Assembly: GCF_001898805.1 (NCBI RefSeq) | Contig: NZ_MKVJ01000017.1 | Location: forward strand, 102,054 to 166,053 | Length of the DNA: 64,000 bases | Source of the DNA: Leifsonia sp. 71-9 | Lineage (GTDB): Bacteria > Actinomycetota > Actinomycetes > Actinomycetales > Microbacteriaceae | Reading direction: 5' to 3' | Part shown: in pieces, positions 1 through 8,797 of the stretch | Position numbering within the stretch: position 1 is the stretch's first letter | Layout: each line of letters begins with the position of its first letter | Made by a program: the position numbers and the translations under genes | The notes under the pieces: generated by a model | Seen by the model: the letters and a program-made list of their open reading frames with translations, nothing else | Told to the model about the DNA's origin: nothing | The model's database searches: none

Positions 1-32
1 GTGTGATCTGCAACCCCCGAGAAGGAAGACCA

Positions 33-998
33 ATGTCGATCTCCACCGTTCCTCCCGCGGTCGAACCGCCGGCGCCGGACCGCGCGGCACGCCGGCGCTC
101 GCGCCGCCCGACCAACGCGTCCGCCCCCTCCCATCGCGGCGACGCCAAGCTGGCCTGGCTCCTCATCGCCCCCGCGATGATCGGCTTCCTGGTCTTCGCG
201 CTCTACCCGACGCTCCGCGGCATCTACCTCAGCTTCACCGACTTCCGGCTGCTGAGCGCGCCGACCTGGATCGGCGTCCAGAACTTCATCGACCTGTTCC
301 AGGACGACACCTTCTGGCAGTCGCTCGGCATCACCCTCTACTTCGTCGTCATCGCCGTGGTGCTCACCCTGGCCGTCTCCATCGTGACGGCCGCGGTGCT
401 CCATCGCGTCACCCAGTCGACGGTGCTGCGCGGCCTGATCATCCTGCCGTTCCTGATCTCGGGCGTGGTCGCGGCGACGGTCTGGTCGTGGATGCTCGAC
501 GCACAGCTCGGCATCGTCAACCAGCTCGTGCACGCGCTCGGCGGCGAGGGCATCAAGTTCCTCACCTCGCGCGAGTGGGCCATCCCCTCGCTCGCCCTCA
601 TCCACGTGTGGAAGAACATGGGCTACACGTCGATCATCATCTTCGCCGGGATGCAGACCATCCCGCCCTCCATCTACGAGGCCGGACGGATCGACGGCGC
701 CAGCGAGCCCAAGATGTTCTTCCGCCTCACCCTGCCGCTGCTGCGCCCGATCCTCGCGCTGGTCGTCGTGCTCAACGTCATCGGCGCGTTCCAGGTCTTC
801 GACATCGTCTCGGTGGCGACCAAGGGAGGCCCGGCCCACGCCTCGAACGTGCTGCAGATGTACATCTACCAGAAGGCCTTCGGCCAGTTCGACTTCGGAT
901 ACGCGTCCGCGATGTCGCTGGCGCTGTTCGCCATCCTCATCGTCATCACCTTCGTGCAGATGCGCCTGCTGCGCGCGAGCGAATCGGACAACGCATAA
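33..998 (+). CDS. carbohydrate ABC transporter permease (MalF/UgpA type)
   Basis: Inner-membrane subunit of a sugar importer, 321 residues. A cytoplasmic, arginine-rich N-terminus of about 45 residues is followed by six predicted membrane helices. The EAA loop that contacts the ATPase is recognisable near residues 213-235 (YEAGRIDGAS, then RLTLPLLRP). The ATG is preceded by GAAGGAAG at a good spacing. It starts the operon seen here; the stop TAA shares one base with the next ATG, so the two permeases are translated together. Binding-protein and hydrolase genes follow, so a fucosylated oligosaccharide is a likely substrate (inference). No ATPase gene is present, as is usual where a shared MsiK-type ATPase serves many importers. 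Confidence 0.93.
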   Translation: MSISTVPPAVEPPAPDRAARRRSRRPTNASAPSHRGDAKLAWLLIAPAMIGFLVFALYPTLRGIYLSFTDFRLLSAPTWIGVQNFIDLFQDDTFWQSLGITLYFVVIAVVLTLAVSIVTAAVLHRVTQSTVLRGLIILPFLISGVVAATVWSWMLDAQLGIVNQLVHALGGEGIKFLTSREWAIPSLALIHVWKNMGYTSIIIFAGMQTIPPSIYEAGRIDGASEPKMFFRLTLPLLRPILALVVVLNVIGAFQVFDIVSVATKGGPAHASNVLQMYIYQKAFGQFDFGYASAMSLALFAILIVITFVQMRLLRASESDNA

Positions 999-1957
999 TG
1001 ACCGCAACGACCGCACCCGCCTCCGCCCCGGCTCCCGCCGCCGCGCGTCCGGCCGCCCCGGCGAAGCCGCGACGCAAGCGCCGCCGGCCCACCGTCGGCC
1101 GCGCCATCGCGTGGATCTACCTCGCCGTGATCGTCGTCATCACGATCTTCCCCTTCTACTGGATGCTGCGCTCGGCGCTCTCGAACAACTACGCGATGAT
1201 CGCGAACCCGTCGTCGCCGCTGCCGGTCGGCTTCACCTTCGGGCCGTTCCTGCGCGTGCTCGGACTCGAAGACCCGGCGGAGGCCGTCGCACAGGGCGGA
1301 TCCGGCGCGACGGTGCAGATCTTCCACTACCTCGTGAACTCGGTGATCTACGCCACGGTCTCGACCGTCCTGATCGTCTTCTTCTCGCTGATCGCCGCCT
1401 ATGCGTTCGCGCGCCTGCAGTGGCGCGGCCGGGAGCTCGTCTTCTCGCTCTTCCTCGCCGCGCTGATGGTGCCGGGCATCCTCACGCTGCTGCCCAACTT
1501 CGTCCTCATCAAGGAGCTCGGGCTGCTCAACACCTTCGCCGGCATGATCCTGCCCGGCGCGCTGTTCTCGGCGTTCAACATCTTCTTCCTGCGGCAGTTC
1601 ATGCTCGGGCTGTCGACCGAGATCGAGGAGGCCGCGCTGCTGGACGGGGCCGGCAAGCTGCGCATCCTGATGCGGCTGACGATCCCGATGACGAGCGGCC
1701 CGATCATCACGCTCTCGATCCTCGGCTTCATCGGGATGTGGAACGACTACTTCTGGCCCCTGCTCGTCACCACCGACTCCAGCGTGCAGCCGCTGACGCT
1801 CGGCCTCGCCGTCTTCAAGCAGTCGTCCCCCCAGACGATGCCCGACTGGGCCGGCCTGATGGCCGCCACCCTGGTCGCGGCGCTGCCGATGCTCGTCCTC
1901 TTCATGGTGTTCGGCAAGCGCATCGTGAACTCCATCGGATTTTCGGGCCTCAAATGA
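998..1957 (+). CDS. carbohydrate ABC transporter permease (MalG type)
   Basis: Second membrane subunit of the same importer, 319 residues. A proline- and alanine-rich cytoplasmic leader of about 35 residues precedes six helices. The EAA loop lies around residues 208-230 (EEAALLDGAGK, RLTIP). The start overlaps the stop of the upstream permease and its own stop overlaps the start of the glycosidase gene as ATGA. Length and motif are typical of the MalG family. The extra-long loop between helices 1 and 2 (residues about 60-105) is common in actinobacterial members. Confidence 0.93.
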   Translation: MTATTAPASAPAPAAARPAAPAKPRRKRRRPTVGRAIAWIYLAVIVVITIFPFYWMLRSALSNNYAMIANPSSPLPVGFTFGPFLRVLGLEDPAEAVAQGGSGATVQIFHYLVNSVIYATVSTVLIVFFSLIAAYAFARLQWRGRELVFSLFLAALMVPGILTLLPNFVLIKELGLLNTFAGMILPGALFSAFNIFFLRQFMLGLSTEIEEAALLDGAGKLRILMRLTIPMTSGPIITLSILGFIGMWNDYFWPLLVTTDSSVQPLTLGLAVFKQSSPQTMPDWAGLMAATLVAALPMLVLFMVFGKRIVNSIGFSGLK

Positions 1958-4416
1958 GCGAGAGCACACTGCAGCTGGCCTGGCGCGCCCCGGCGGAGCA
2001 CTGGGAGGAGGCCGTGCCCCTCGGCGACGGACTGCTCGGCGCCATGGTCTTCGGCGGCGCCGACGGCCGGTACCAGGTGAACGACGCGACCGTCTGGTCG
2101 GGGACGCCGCAGACGGCGGCCGACGAGCTCGAGAGGGTGCTGGCCGGAGGTGCCGGGCCGGAACGCCTCCAGGAGGTGCGCGCGGCCATCGCCGCCGGCG
2201 ACCTCGACCGGGCGGAGGCGCTGCTGATGTCGTTCGAGGGGCGGTACTCGCAGGAGTTCCTGCCGTTCGTCGACCTGCACGTCGGCCTCCCGGGCGCGGC
2301 TCCCGTCGACGGGGAGCCGGCGCGCGTGCTCGACCTGGACCGCGCGGTGCTGGAGGAGCAGCTGACCGTCGACGGAGCGCGGGTGCGCCGGGTCTCGCGT
2401 GTCAGCGGGCGGACGCTCGTCGTCTCCATCGAATCCGACGTCCCGCTGGCGCAGGTGCGCTTGCGTCTGACGACCCCGCTGCGCGAGCTCGGGCGCCGCG
2501 GCGCGGACGGGCTCGCCCTCCTCGACGTGGCCGTCCCGGTCGACGGGGCGCCCCTGCACGAATCCTCCGTCGTCCCGCCGCTGCGTTACGCGGAGGATGG
2601 CGACGGAGGCTACGACGGCTTCGCGGCGGCGGCTCTCGCCGTGCGGAGCGACGGCACGGCGGAGGCGGACGACTCCGGTCTCACGATCCGCGGTGCCCGT
2701 CGGCTGCTGATCGCCCTCTCGTCGTCGACCCGCGCTGAGTCGTGGTGGGCCGGCGCGGACGACGAGTGGCGGAGCGTCTCCCATGAGACGATCCGGAGCC
2801 GCGCGCGCGATCGCGCCCTCGACGCTCTCGTCGAGAACGCGGTCCCCGCCGCGGGCGACGCCCTGACGCGTCGCCCGGCGGCCGCGCGGTTCGCGATCGG
2901 CGGCCGCCGCGAGGGCCGCTGGGATGTCGACGCCGACATCCTGCGCGGAGACGACGACGGCCTCCGCGCCACCGTCGCGGCCGAATACGGCCGGTACCTG
3001 CTCGAGTCCTCGTCGCGTCGGGGCGGACCTGCGGCCAACCTCCAGGGCATCTGGAACGGGGACCTGCGGCCGGCGTGGTCCTCCAACTACACGATCAACA
3101 TCAACACGCAGATGAACTACTGGGCGGCGGGACCGCTCGGCCTGATGGGCGCGGCCGAACCGCAGCTCGCGCTGGTCGAGCGGATCGCGCGCACCGGCCG
3201 CGACGTCGCCCGCGACCTCTACGGCGCCCGGGGATGGGTCGCCCACCACAACAGCGACCTGTGGGGCTGGAGCCTGCCCGTCGGCATGGGGCACGGCGCT
3301 CCGAGCTGGGCGATCTGGATGATGGGCGGGGTCTGGCTGTGCCACTCCCTCTGGGATCAGTACGAGTTCACCGGCGACACGGCGCTGCTGCGCGACCGCA
3401 TCTGGCCGCTGCTGCGCGGCGCGACCGAGTTCTGCCTCGACTGGCTCCAGGTCGACGCCGACGGGGTCGCCTTCGTCGCCCCCTCCACCTCGCCCGAGAA
3501 CATGCGTCTCGACGCCGACGGGCGGCCGCGCGCGCTGGGCCTGACGGCGACGATGGACCTGGAGCTCATCTCCGCTCTCTTCCAGCGCGCACTGCGGGCC
3601 ATCGAGGTCCTGAGCACCGAGGACGGGCGCTCCGATCCGCTGCGCGACGAGATCGCGGCGGCGCTCGCGACCATCCCGGCGCCGCGGATCGGGAGCGACG
3701 GACGGCTGCTCGAATGGGCAGAGGAGGTCGTCGAGCACGAGCCCGCCCACCGACACCTCTCGGCGCTGGTCGGCCTGTACCCGCTCGACCTGATCACCCC
3801 CGACGGCACCCCGGAGCTGACCGACGCTGCGCGCCGGTTCCTCGACGCGCGCGGCCCCGGCGCGATGGGGTGGTCGTGGGCGTGGAAGATCGCCCTGCGC
3901 GCGCGCCTGGGCGATGGCGAGGCCGCGCACTCCCTGCTGCGGGAGGCGCTGACCGCCTACAGCGGCGACGCGCGCCGGCACGGGCCGGTCGACGGCTCGG
4001 AGTGGGGCGGCCTCCTGCCGAATCTCTTCAGCACCCACCCGCCGTTCCAGATCGACGGCAACCTCGGCTTCCCGGCCGCGATCGTGGAACTGCTGGCGCA
4101 GAGCCACGGCGAGCGCATCCACCTGCTCCCGGCCCTGCCGTCGGCGTGGCCCGAGGGTCGCGTCGACGGGCTGCACCTCCGCGGCGGCCTGTCCGTCGAC
4201 CTGGCCTGGGCAGGCGGACGCATCGAGCACGCGGTGCTGCACAACCCTCATCCGCGGCCGCTCAGCGTCCGCGTCCGCGTCGGCGCCGCCGGCTCCGCCA
4301 CCGACCTCGACGTCCGGCTGCCCGCCCGGGGCACGGCCGTCGTCCCGAACCCACCACATCCATCCACTCCCGACACCGACGACGGTGTCCGGGCGACCAC
4401 AGTGAGGAACTCATGA
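1954..4416 (+). CDS. glycoside hydrolase family 95, probable alpha-L-fucosidase
   Basis: Predicted to remove alpha-1,2-linked L-fucose (some family members act on L-galactose) from oligosaccharides by inversion. The 820-residue length matches single-domain GH95 enzymes: an N-terminal beta-sandwich from about residue 5 (the WRAPAEHWEEAVPLGDG opening is typical) and an alpha6/alpha6 barrel from about 320. Family landmarks are NLQGIWN near 365, INTQMNYW near 382, STSPEN near 510 and HPPFQIDGN near 695-703, the last holding the expected catalytic acid. No signal peptide is seen, so it acts in the cytoplasm on imported sugar. Coupled to its neighbours by ATGA overlaps on both sides. Family assignment is firm; the exact substrate is inferred. 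Confidence 0.92.
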   Translation: MSESTLQLAWRAPAEHWEEAVPLGDGLLGAMVFGGADGRYQVNDATVWSGTPQTAADELERVLAGGAGPERLQEVRAAIAAGDLDRAEALLMSFEGRYSQEFLPFVDLHVGLPGAAPVDGEPARVLDLDRAVLEEQLTVDGARVRRVSRVSGRTLVVSIESDVPLAQVRLRLTTPLRELGRRGADGLALLDVAVPVDGAPLHESSVVPPLRYAEDGDGGYDGFAAAALAVRSDGTAEADDSGLTIRGARRLLIALSSSTRAESWWAGADDEWRSVSHETIRSRARDRALDALVENAVPAAGDALTRRPAAARFAIGGRREGRWDVDADILRGDDDGLRATVAAEYGRYLLESSSRRGGPAANLQGIWNGDLRPAWSSNYTININTQMNYWAAGPLGLMGAAEPQLALVERIARTGRDVARDLYGARGWVAHHNSDLWGWSLPVGMGHGAPSWAIWMMGGVWLCHSLWDQYEFTGDTALLRDRIWPLLRGATEFCLDWLQVDADGVAFVAPSTSPENMRLDADGRPRALGLTATMDLELISALFQRALRAIEVLSTEDGRSDPLRDEIAAALATIPAPRIGSDGRLLEWAEEVVEHEPAHRHLSALVGLYPLDLITPDGTPELTDAARRFLDARGPGAMGWSWAWKIALRARLGDGEAAHSLLREALTAYSGDARRHGPVDGSEWGGLLPNLFSTHPPFQIDGNLGFPAAIVELLAQSHGERIHLLPALPSAWPEGRVDGLHLRGGLSVDLAWAGGRIEHAVLHNPHPRPLSVRVRVGAAGSATDLDVRLPARGTAVVPNPPHPSTPDTDDGVRATTVRNS

Positions 4417-5756
4417 AGAAGCTCCGCATCATCGCCGGTCTGGCGGCCGTCGGGCTCGCCGCCCTCGGGCTCGCCGGCTGCTCGACCGACGGTTCGTCGG
4501 GCGGCAAGACCACCGTCAACTGGTGGACGTGGGACGACCACCAGGCCGCCAACTACAAGCTGTGCATCCCCGGCTTCGAGAAGGCCAACCCCGACATCAC
4601 GGTCAAGATCTCCCAGTACAACGTGAACGACTACTTCACGAAGCTGACGGCCGGGTTCGTCGCCGGCACGGCGCCGGACGCCTTCCAGAACAGCGTCCCG
4701 CTGCTGGGCCAGTACGCCGGCCAGAAGCAGATCATGCCGCTCGACGACCTCATCAAGAAGACCGGCTTCGACCTCGGCAAGTTCGACATCGGCGTCGACT
4801 CCTGGAAGTACACCGACGGCAAGCAGTACGGCATCCCGCTCGACTGGGCCGGCGCCGCGATCTACTTCAACGAGGACATGGTGAAGGCGGCCGGCCTCAC
4901 CGACGACGCCATCAAGACGATGACGTGGAACCCCGACGACGGCGGCACCTTCGACAAGATCGTCGCGCACCTCACCGTCGACACCAACGGCAAGCGCGGC
5001 GACGAGCCGGGCTTCGACAAGAACAGCGTCAAGACCTACGGCATCGGGACGCTCGCCGCCAGCGACTTCAACGGCCAGACCTCCTGGAACCCGTTCGTCA
5101 CGACCCTCGGCTGGAAGCTGGGCGGGGACGCCACGGCGTGGCCGAAGGTGCTGCCCTACGACGACCCGCGCATGACGAAGACGCTCGACTACATCCGCGG
5201 CCTCGGCGACCGCGGGCTGATGCCGAAGTTCGGCCAGTTCACGATCTCCGCCGCCGAGCAGATGGGAGCCGGCCAGGTCGCGATGGCGCAGGACGGCACC
5301 TGGAGCGCCACCTCCATCACGAAGGTCCCCGGCGTGAAGGTCGGCATCGCCCCGACCGTCGAGGGCCCGGACGGCACCCGCGGGATGATCAGCAACTCCA
5401 ACGCGAACAACATCTTCGTGGGCACCAAGCACGTCGACCAGACCTGGAAGTGGGTCTCGTACATGGGCAGCGTGGAGTGCCAGACGATCGCCGGCAAGAC
5501 GGCGACGTTCCTCCCCTCCATCGCGCAAGCGCTCCAGTCGACGGTCGACGCCCAGAAGGCCGACGGCGTGGACATCTCCAGCTTCATCGACGCGCTGAAG
5601 AAGAAGGAGCTGTACCCGGCGCCGCCGATCTCGAACGGGCAGGAGATCACCGACACCCTGCAGCCGATGTTCGAGGCGTTCTTCAGCGGCGAGGGCGATG
5701 CGTCCTTCCTGAAGACGGCTCAGGCGAAGTCGAAAGAGATCCTGGCCAAGAAGTAG
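4413..5756 (+). CDS. extracellular sugar-binding lipoprotein of the ABC importer
   Basis: Captures the sugar outside the membrane and delivers it to the two permeases. The 447-residue protein has a lipoprotein signal: MKK start, hydrophobic core, then the lipobox LAGC with Cys at about residue 23. After a short Ser/Gly linker the mature domain begins TVNWWTWDDHQ, typical of cluster-1 (MalE/UgpB-like) binding proteins. The start overlaps the glycosidase stop (ATGA). In most such operons the binding-protein gene comes first; here it is last, just before a strong terminator. Confidence 0.93.
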   Translation: MKKLRIIAGLAAVGLAALGLAGCSTDGSSGGKTTVNWWTWDDHQAANYKLCIPGFEKANPDITVKISQYNVNDYFTKLTAGFVAGTAPDAFQNSVPLLGQYAGQKQIMPLDDLIKKTGFDLGKFDIGVDSWKYTDGKQYGIPLDWAGAAIYFNEDMVKAAGLTDDAIKTMTWNPDDGGTFDKIVAHLTVDTNGKRGDEPGFDKNSVKTYGIGTLAASDFNGQTSWNPFVTTLGWKLGGDATAWPKVLPYDDPRMTKTLDYIRGLGDRGLMPKFGQFTISAAEQMGAGQVAMAQDGTWSATSITKVPGVKVGIAPTVEGPDGTRGMISNSNANNIFVGTKHVDQTWKWVSYMGSVECQTIAGKTATFLPSIAQALQSTVDAQKADGVDISSFIDALKKKELYPAPPISNGQEITDTLQPMFEAFFSGEGDASFLKTAQAKSKEILAKK

Positions 5757-5764
5757 ATCGGAGC

Positions 5765-5806
5765 GCGCGGCGGGCGGGGCTCACGGGACCCGTCCGCCGC
5801 GCTTTT
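5765..5806 (+). terminator. rho-independent terminator of the fucosidase operon
   Basis: A 14-base arm GCGCGGCGGGCGGG pairs, with one G-T mismatch, with CCCGTCCGCCGCGC, around a 10-base loop, and is followed directly by TTTT. It lies nine bases after the binding-protein stop and separates the operon from the regulator gene. Confidence 0.85.
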
Positions 5807-5838
5807 CCGAGTAGCATCCTCGAAAGGGGGAGCAGCAC

Positions 5839-7005
5839 ATGAACGACGAGACGCTGACCCGCACGGCGCTGCTCCAGTCGTCGTCCGACGCGGCCACCCG
5901 CGTGTTCACGACCATCCTCACCCGCAGCCCCATCAGCCGCATCGACGTGGCGCGACTCACCGGGCTGTCGCAGGCGGCGGTGACGAAGGCCGTCGCCCCG
6001 CTGGTGACGGCCGGCCTCATCAACGACTCCCTCGACCCGACCCTCACCGGTCTCCCCGGCCGTCCCGTCAGTCCCGTGGCCGTGGTGCCGGAGGCCGTGG
6101 TGGCCCTGGGCGTGAAGGTGAACGCCGACGAGCTCATCGGCGTCGCCACCGACCTCACCACCCGCATCATCGCCTCCGAACGCGTGCCCCTGGTCTCGCA
6201 CGAGCCCGCCGCCGTCATCGACGCGATCGTCGACCTCTGCGCCAGCCTCCAGCGCGCTATCGGCGGCCTCGGCTCACGCCTGGGCTGTGTCGGCGTCGCC
6301 GTCTCGGGTGACGTCGACACCGAGACCGGCGTCGTGCGCGACTCGGCCCTGATGGGCTGGCGCGGCGTCGAGCTCGGCTCCGCGCTCTCCGAGCGGCTGT
6401 CGCAGGAGGTCGTGGTCGAGAACGACGTGCGCGCCCTCACCATCGGCGAGCACTGGTTCGGCGTCGGCCTCGGCACGGGATCGTTCGCGATCGTGACCAT
6501 CGGGCGCGGCATCGGCAGCGGCCTCCACCTGAACGGGGAGGTCGTCGAGGGGGCGTACGGCGTGGCCGGCGAGATCGGCCACCTGCCCCTCACCACCCCG
6601 GATCACCTGTGCGCGTGCGGCCGGCGCGGCTGCGTCGAGGCGGTCGCGGCGACCAGCGCGATCGTGGAGGCGGTCTCGACCGCGCACGGCCGCCCCGTCC
6701 CGATCGAGGAGGCGGTCGCGCTCGGCCGCGCGGGCGACCCCGCCGCCGTGTCCGCCTTCGCCGAGGCCGGTCATGTGATCGGCGCGGCCATCGCCAGCCT
6801 GGTCAACCTGGTCGGCCCGGAGCTGGTCATCATCGGCGGCGAGGGGGTGGCGAACTTCGACCTGCTCGAGGCGTCGCTCCGCGAGTCCTACGCGGAGCAC
6901 GTGTTCGCCTCCGCCGACCGCTGTCGCATCGTCGTGCGGCCGCACACCTTCGAGGACTGGGCGCGCGGCGCCGCCGCCTCGGCGATCCGGTCGCTCGTGG
7001 TCTAG
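5839..7005 (+). CDS. ROK-family transcriptional regulator
   Basis: Probable sugar-responsive repressor of the adjacent importer/fucosidase operon, 388 residues. A winged helix-turn-helix occupies residues about 20-75 (SPISRIDVARLTGLSQAAVT), followed by a glucokinase-like ATPase fold. The ROK zinc motif CACGRRGCVE is at about 257-266. GGGGGAGCAGCAC precedes the ATG, a usable ribosome binding site. Its separation from the operon by a terminator suggests its own promoter. The regulatory target is inferred from position and from the usual arrangement of NagC/XylR relatives. Confidence 0.9.
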   Translation: MNDETLTRTALLQSSSDAATRVFTTILTRSPISRIDVARLTGLSQAAVTKAVAPLVTAGLINDSLDPTLTGLPGRPVSPVAVVPEAVVALGVKVNADELIGVATDLTTRIIASERVPLVSHEPAAVIDAIVDLCASLQRAIGGLGSRLGCVGVAVSGDVDTETGVVRDSALMGWRGVELGSALSERLSQEVVVENDVRALTIGEHWFGVGLGTGSFAIVTIGRGIGSGLHLNGEVVEGAYGVAGEIGHLPLTTPDHLCACGRRGCVEAVAATSAIVEAVSTAHGRPVPIEEAVALGRAGDPAAVSAFAEAGHVIGAAIASLVNLVGPELVIIGGEGVANFDLLEASLRESYAEHVFASADRCRIVVRPHTFEDWARGAAASAIRSLVV

Positions 7006-7009
7006 GCGG

Positions 7010-7846
7010 TCACGCCGCGTACGAGGCCAGCGGCGCGAACGGCGGCTGGCTTCCGGGATGCGCCACGGCGGCGGCCCCGACCGCGCAGGCGGCACGGAGC
7101 GCCTCCTCGTCCGTCGCTCCGCTGGTGAGGGCGATCGTGAGCGCGGCGCAGAAGGCGTCGCCCGCGCCGACGGTGTTGACCGGCCGCACGCGCACGGCGG
7201 GAACGCGGGCCACCTCGGTGCCGCGCTCGTACAGGGCCGCCCCGTCGCCCCCGTAGGTCACGGCGACGCGTGCGGCGCCCGCCAGCTCGGGCATCAGCGC
7301 GTACTCGGACTCGTTGACGATGAACAGCTCGACGCGGTCGATCAGCTCGGCGGGCAGCGGGCGCGCGGGAGCGGCGTTGACGGCCAGGAACGCGCGCGTG
7401 CCGGCGGCGAGGTCGAGGACGACCTGGAGGTCGACCTCCAGCTGCGTGAGCACGACCTCCTCGTCGCCGATCTCGACGTCCGCGAGGGACACCTCCGCGT
7501 TCGCGCCCGGGCAGACGACGATCTGGTTCTCACCGTCGTGGTCGACCGCGATGAGGGCGGTGCCGGTCGCGGTGGCCACACGGCGCACGGCCGTCACGTC
7601 GACTCCCGCCTCCCGCAGCTCGTCGAGCATCCATCCGCCGTCGGCGTCGTCGCCGACCGCGCCCACCATGCGCACGCGGGCGCCGAGCCGGCTGGCGGCG
7701 GCCGCCTGGTTGGCTCCCTTGCCTCCGGCGTGGCGCTGGAGGACGCCGCCGCCGATCGTCTCGCCCGGGGTGGGCAGGCGGTCGGCGATGGCGGTGACGT
7801 CGACGTTGATGCTCCCGACGACGACGAGGCTGCGGGGGTCGTGCAC
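7010..7846 (-). CDS. rbsK: ribokinase
   Basis: Phosphorylates ribose to ribose-5-phosphate with ATP, in the cytoplasm. 278 residues, PfkB family: GGKGANQA near residue 42 and the C-terminal signature NTVGAGDAF near 223-231, holding the catalytic Asp. I chose a GTG start because GAAAGG lies nine bases upstream and the protein then begins directly at the first strand (LVVVGSINVDV). It is the second gene of a GntR-ribokinase operon and converges on the ROK gene with only four bases between stops. The context (nucleoside hydrolase and deaminase across the divergent promoter) makes ribose released from nucleosides the natural substrate. Confidence 0.93.
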   Translation of the reverse strand: MHDPRSLVVVGSINVDVTAIADRLPTPGETIGGGVLQRHAGGKGANQAAAASRLGARVRMVGAVGDDADGGWMLDELREAGVDVTAVRRVATATGTALIAVDHDGENQIVVCPGANAEVSLADVEIGDEEVVLTQLEVDLQVVLDLAAGTRAFLAVNAAPARPLPAELIDRVELFIVNESEYALMPELAGAARVAVTYGGDGAALYERGTEVARVPAVRVRPVNTVGAGDAFCAALTIALTSGATDEEALRAACAVGAAAVAHPGSQPPFAPLASYAA

Positions 7847-7872
7847 GGTGGATGCCTTTCGGTTCGGCGAGG

Positions 7873-8670
7873 TCAGGACACCGAGGCGGTGGACTGCATC
7901 ACGGTGAGCTGGCCCACGTGCGACGACGTGATGCACTTGGCGAGGTAGAGGGGGGTGCCCGAGCGCTCGGCCACCTGCGTCAGCACGAGCACCGGATCGG
8001 CGGGGTCGATCCCGAGGAGCTTGGCGCGCGTCTTTCCGGCGACGCTCGCGGCGATCTGGCAGACGGCCGAATCGAACTGCGGGCCGCGCCGCGCGGTGAG
8101 GGAGGCGTGCAGCGAGGCGGGCAGGGCCGCCACCTCCTGCAGCTCCGCCGCGATCGCCGGGCTCACGTCGCTGAGGTACTTGCCCGCGGGGAGGTGCTCC
8201 TGCAGGATCGCGATCGGCTCGCCGTCGCGACGCAGGAGGGACTCGCGGAACCAGGTGTTGGCCGCGGAGTCGAGCGCGAGCTTCGTCGACACGAAGTCGG
8301 TGGTCTGCTGCATCTCGAACTCGAGGACCTCGACCTCGACGGGCGCGCCCGACTCGCTGAGCGCGACGTCGAACGGCTGGAAGAGCTCGAGGCCCGAGCG
8401 GGGGATCGCGTCGGCGACGAAGCGCCCGACGCCGCGACGGGTGCGGATGAGCCCGTCTTCCTCCAGGAGCATCAGCGCCTCGCGCACGGGCGTGCGGCTG
8501 ATGCCCAGCTGCTCGGCGAGCTCGGTCTCGCGGGGCAGCATCGCGCCGAGCGGGAAGACGCCGGAGCGGATGCCGTCGGCCAGGCGCGAGTAGACGGCCA
8601 CCCTCAGCGGCTGGCCGGCGGGCGTCATCAGGCGCTCGCTCAGGAATTCTTCCGTGGTGGTGGCGGTCAT
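7873..8670 (-). CDS. GntR/HutC-family regulator with UTRA ligand domain
   Basis: Predicted repressor of the nucleoside-salvage genes. 265 residues from the ATG that follows GAGGAG at proper spacing; an ATG five codons upstream is possible but lacks such a site. The winged helix (residues about 24-88) contains PRETELAEQLGISRTPVREA. A UTRA effector domain fills residues about 100-255. It heads an operon with ribokinase, 26 bases apart, and is divergent from the transporter gene. A palindrome in the shared intergenic region is its likely operator. Confidence 0.92.
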   Translation of the reverse strand: MTATTTEEFLSERLMTPAGQPLRVAVYSRLADGIRSGVFPLGAMLPRETELAEQLGISRTPVREALMLLEEDGLIRTRRGVGRFVADAIPRSGLELFQPFDVALSESGAPVEVEVLEFEMQQTTDFVSTKLALDSAANTWFRESLLRRDGEPIAILQEHLPAGKYLSDVSPAIAAELQEVAALPASLHASLTARRGPQFDSAVCQIAASVAGKTRAKLLGIDPADPVLVLTQVAERSGTPLYLAKCITSSHVGQLTVMQSTASVS

Positions 8671-8728
8671 CGCGGCTCCTCGCATCGTCGGAGCAATTCA
8701 AGCATCCGATCCCCGGTGTTTGCAAATG

Positions 8729-8747
8729 TTGTACCCGAGAGGTATAA
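8729..8747. promoter_or_regulatory. candidate GntR operator between divergent nucleoside genes
   Basis: Inverted repeat TTGTACC, five bases, GGTATAA (six of seven pairs). It is 58 bases from the GntR start and 50 bases from the transporter start, so one site could control both transcripts. HutC-type GntR proteins usually bind GT/TA-rich palindromes of this size; the assignment to this regulator is inference. Confidence 0.55.
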
Positions 8748-8797
8748 CTTCCTACTACCTGCCGGAAACCCTCCGGCGTCTCTGACATTGGAGTCAC

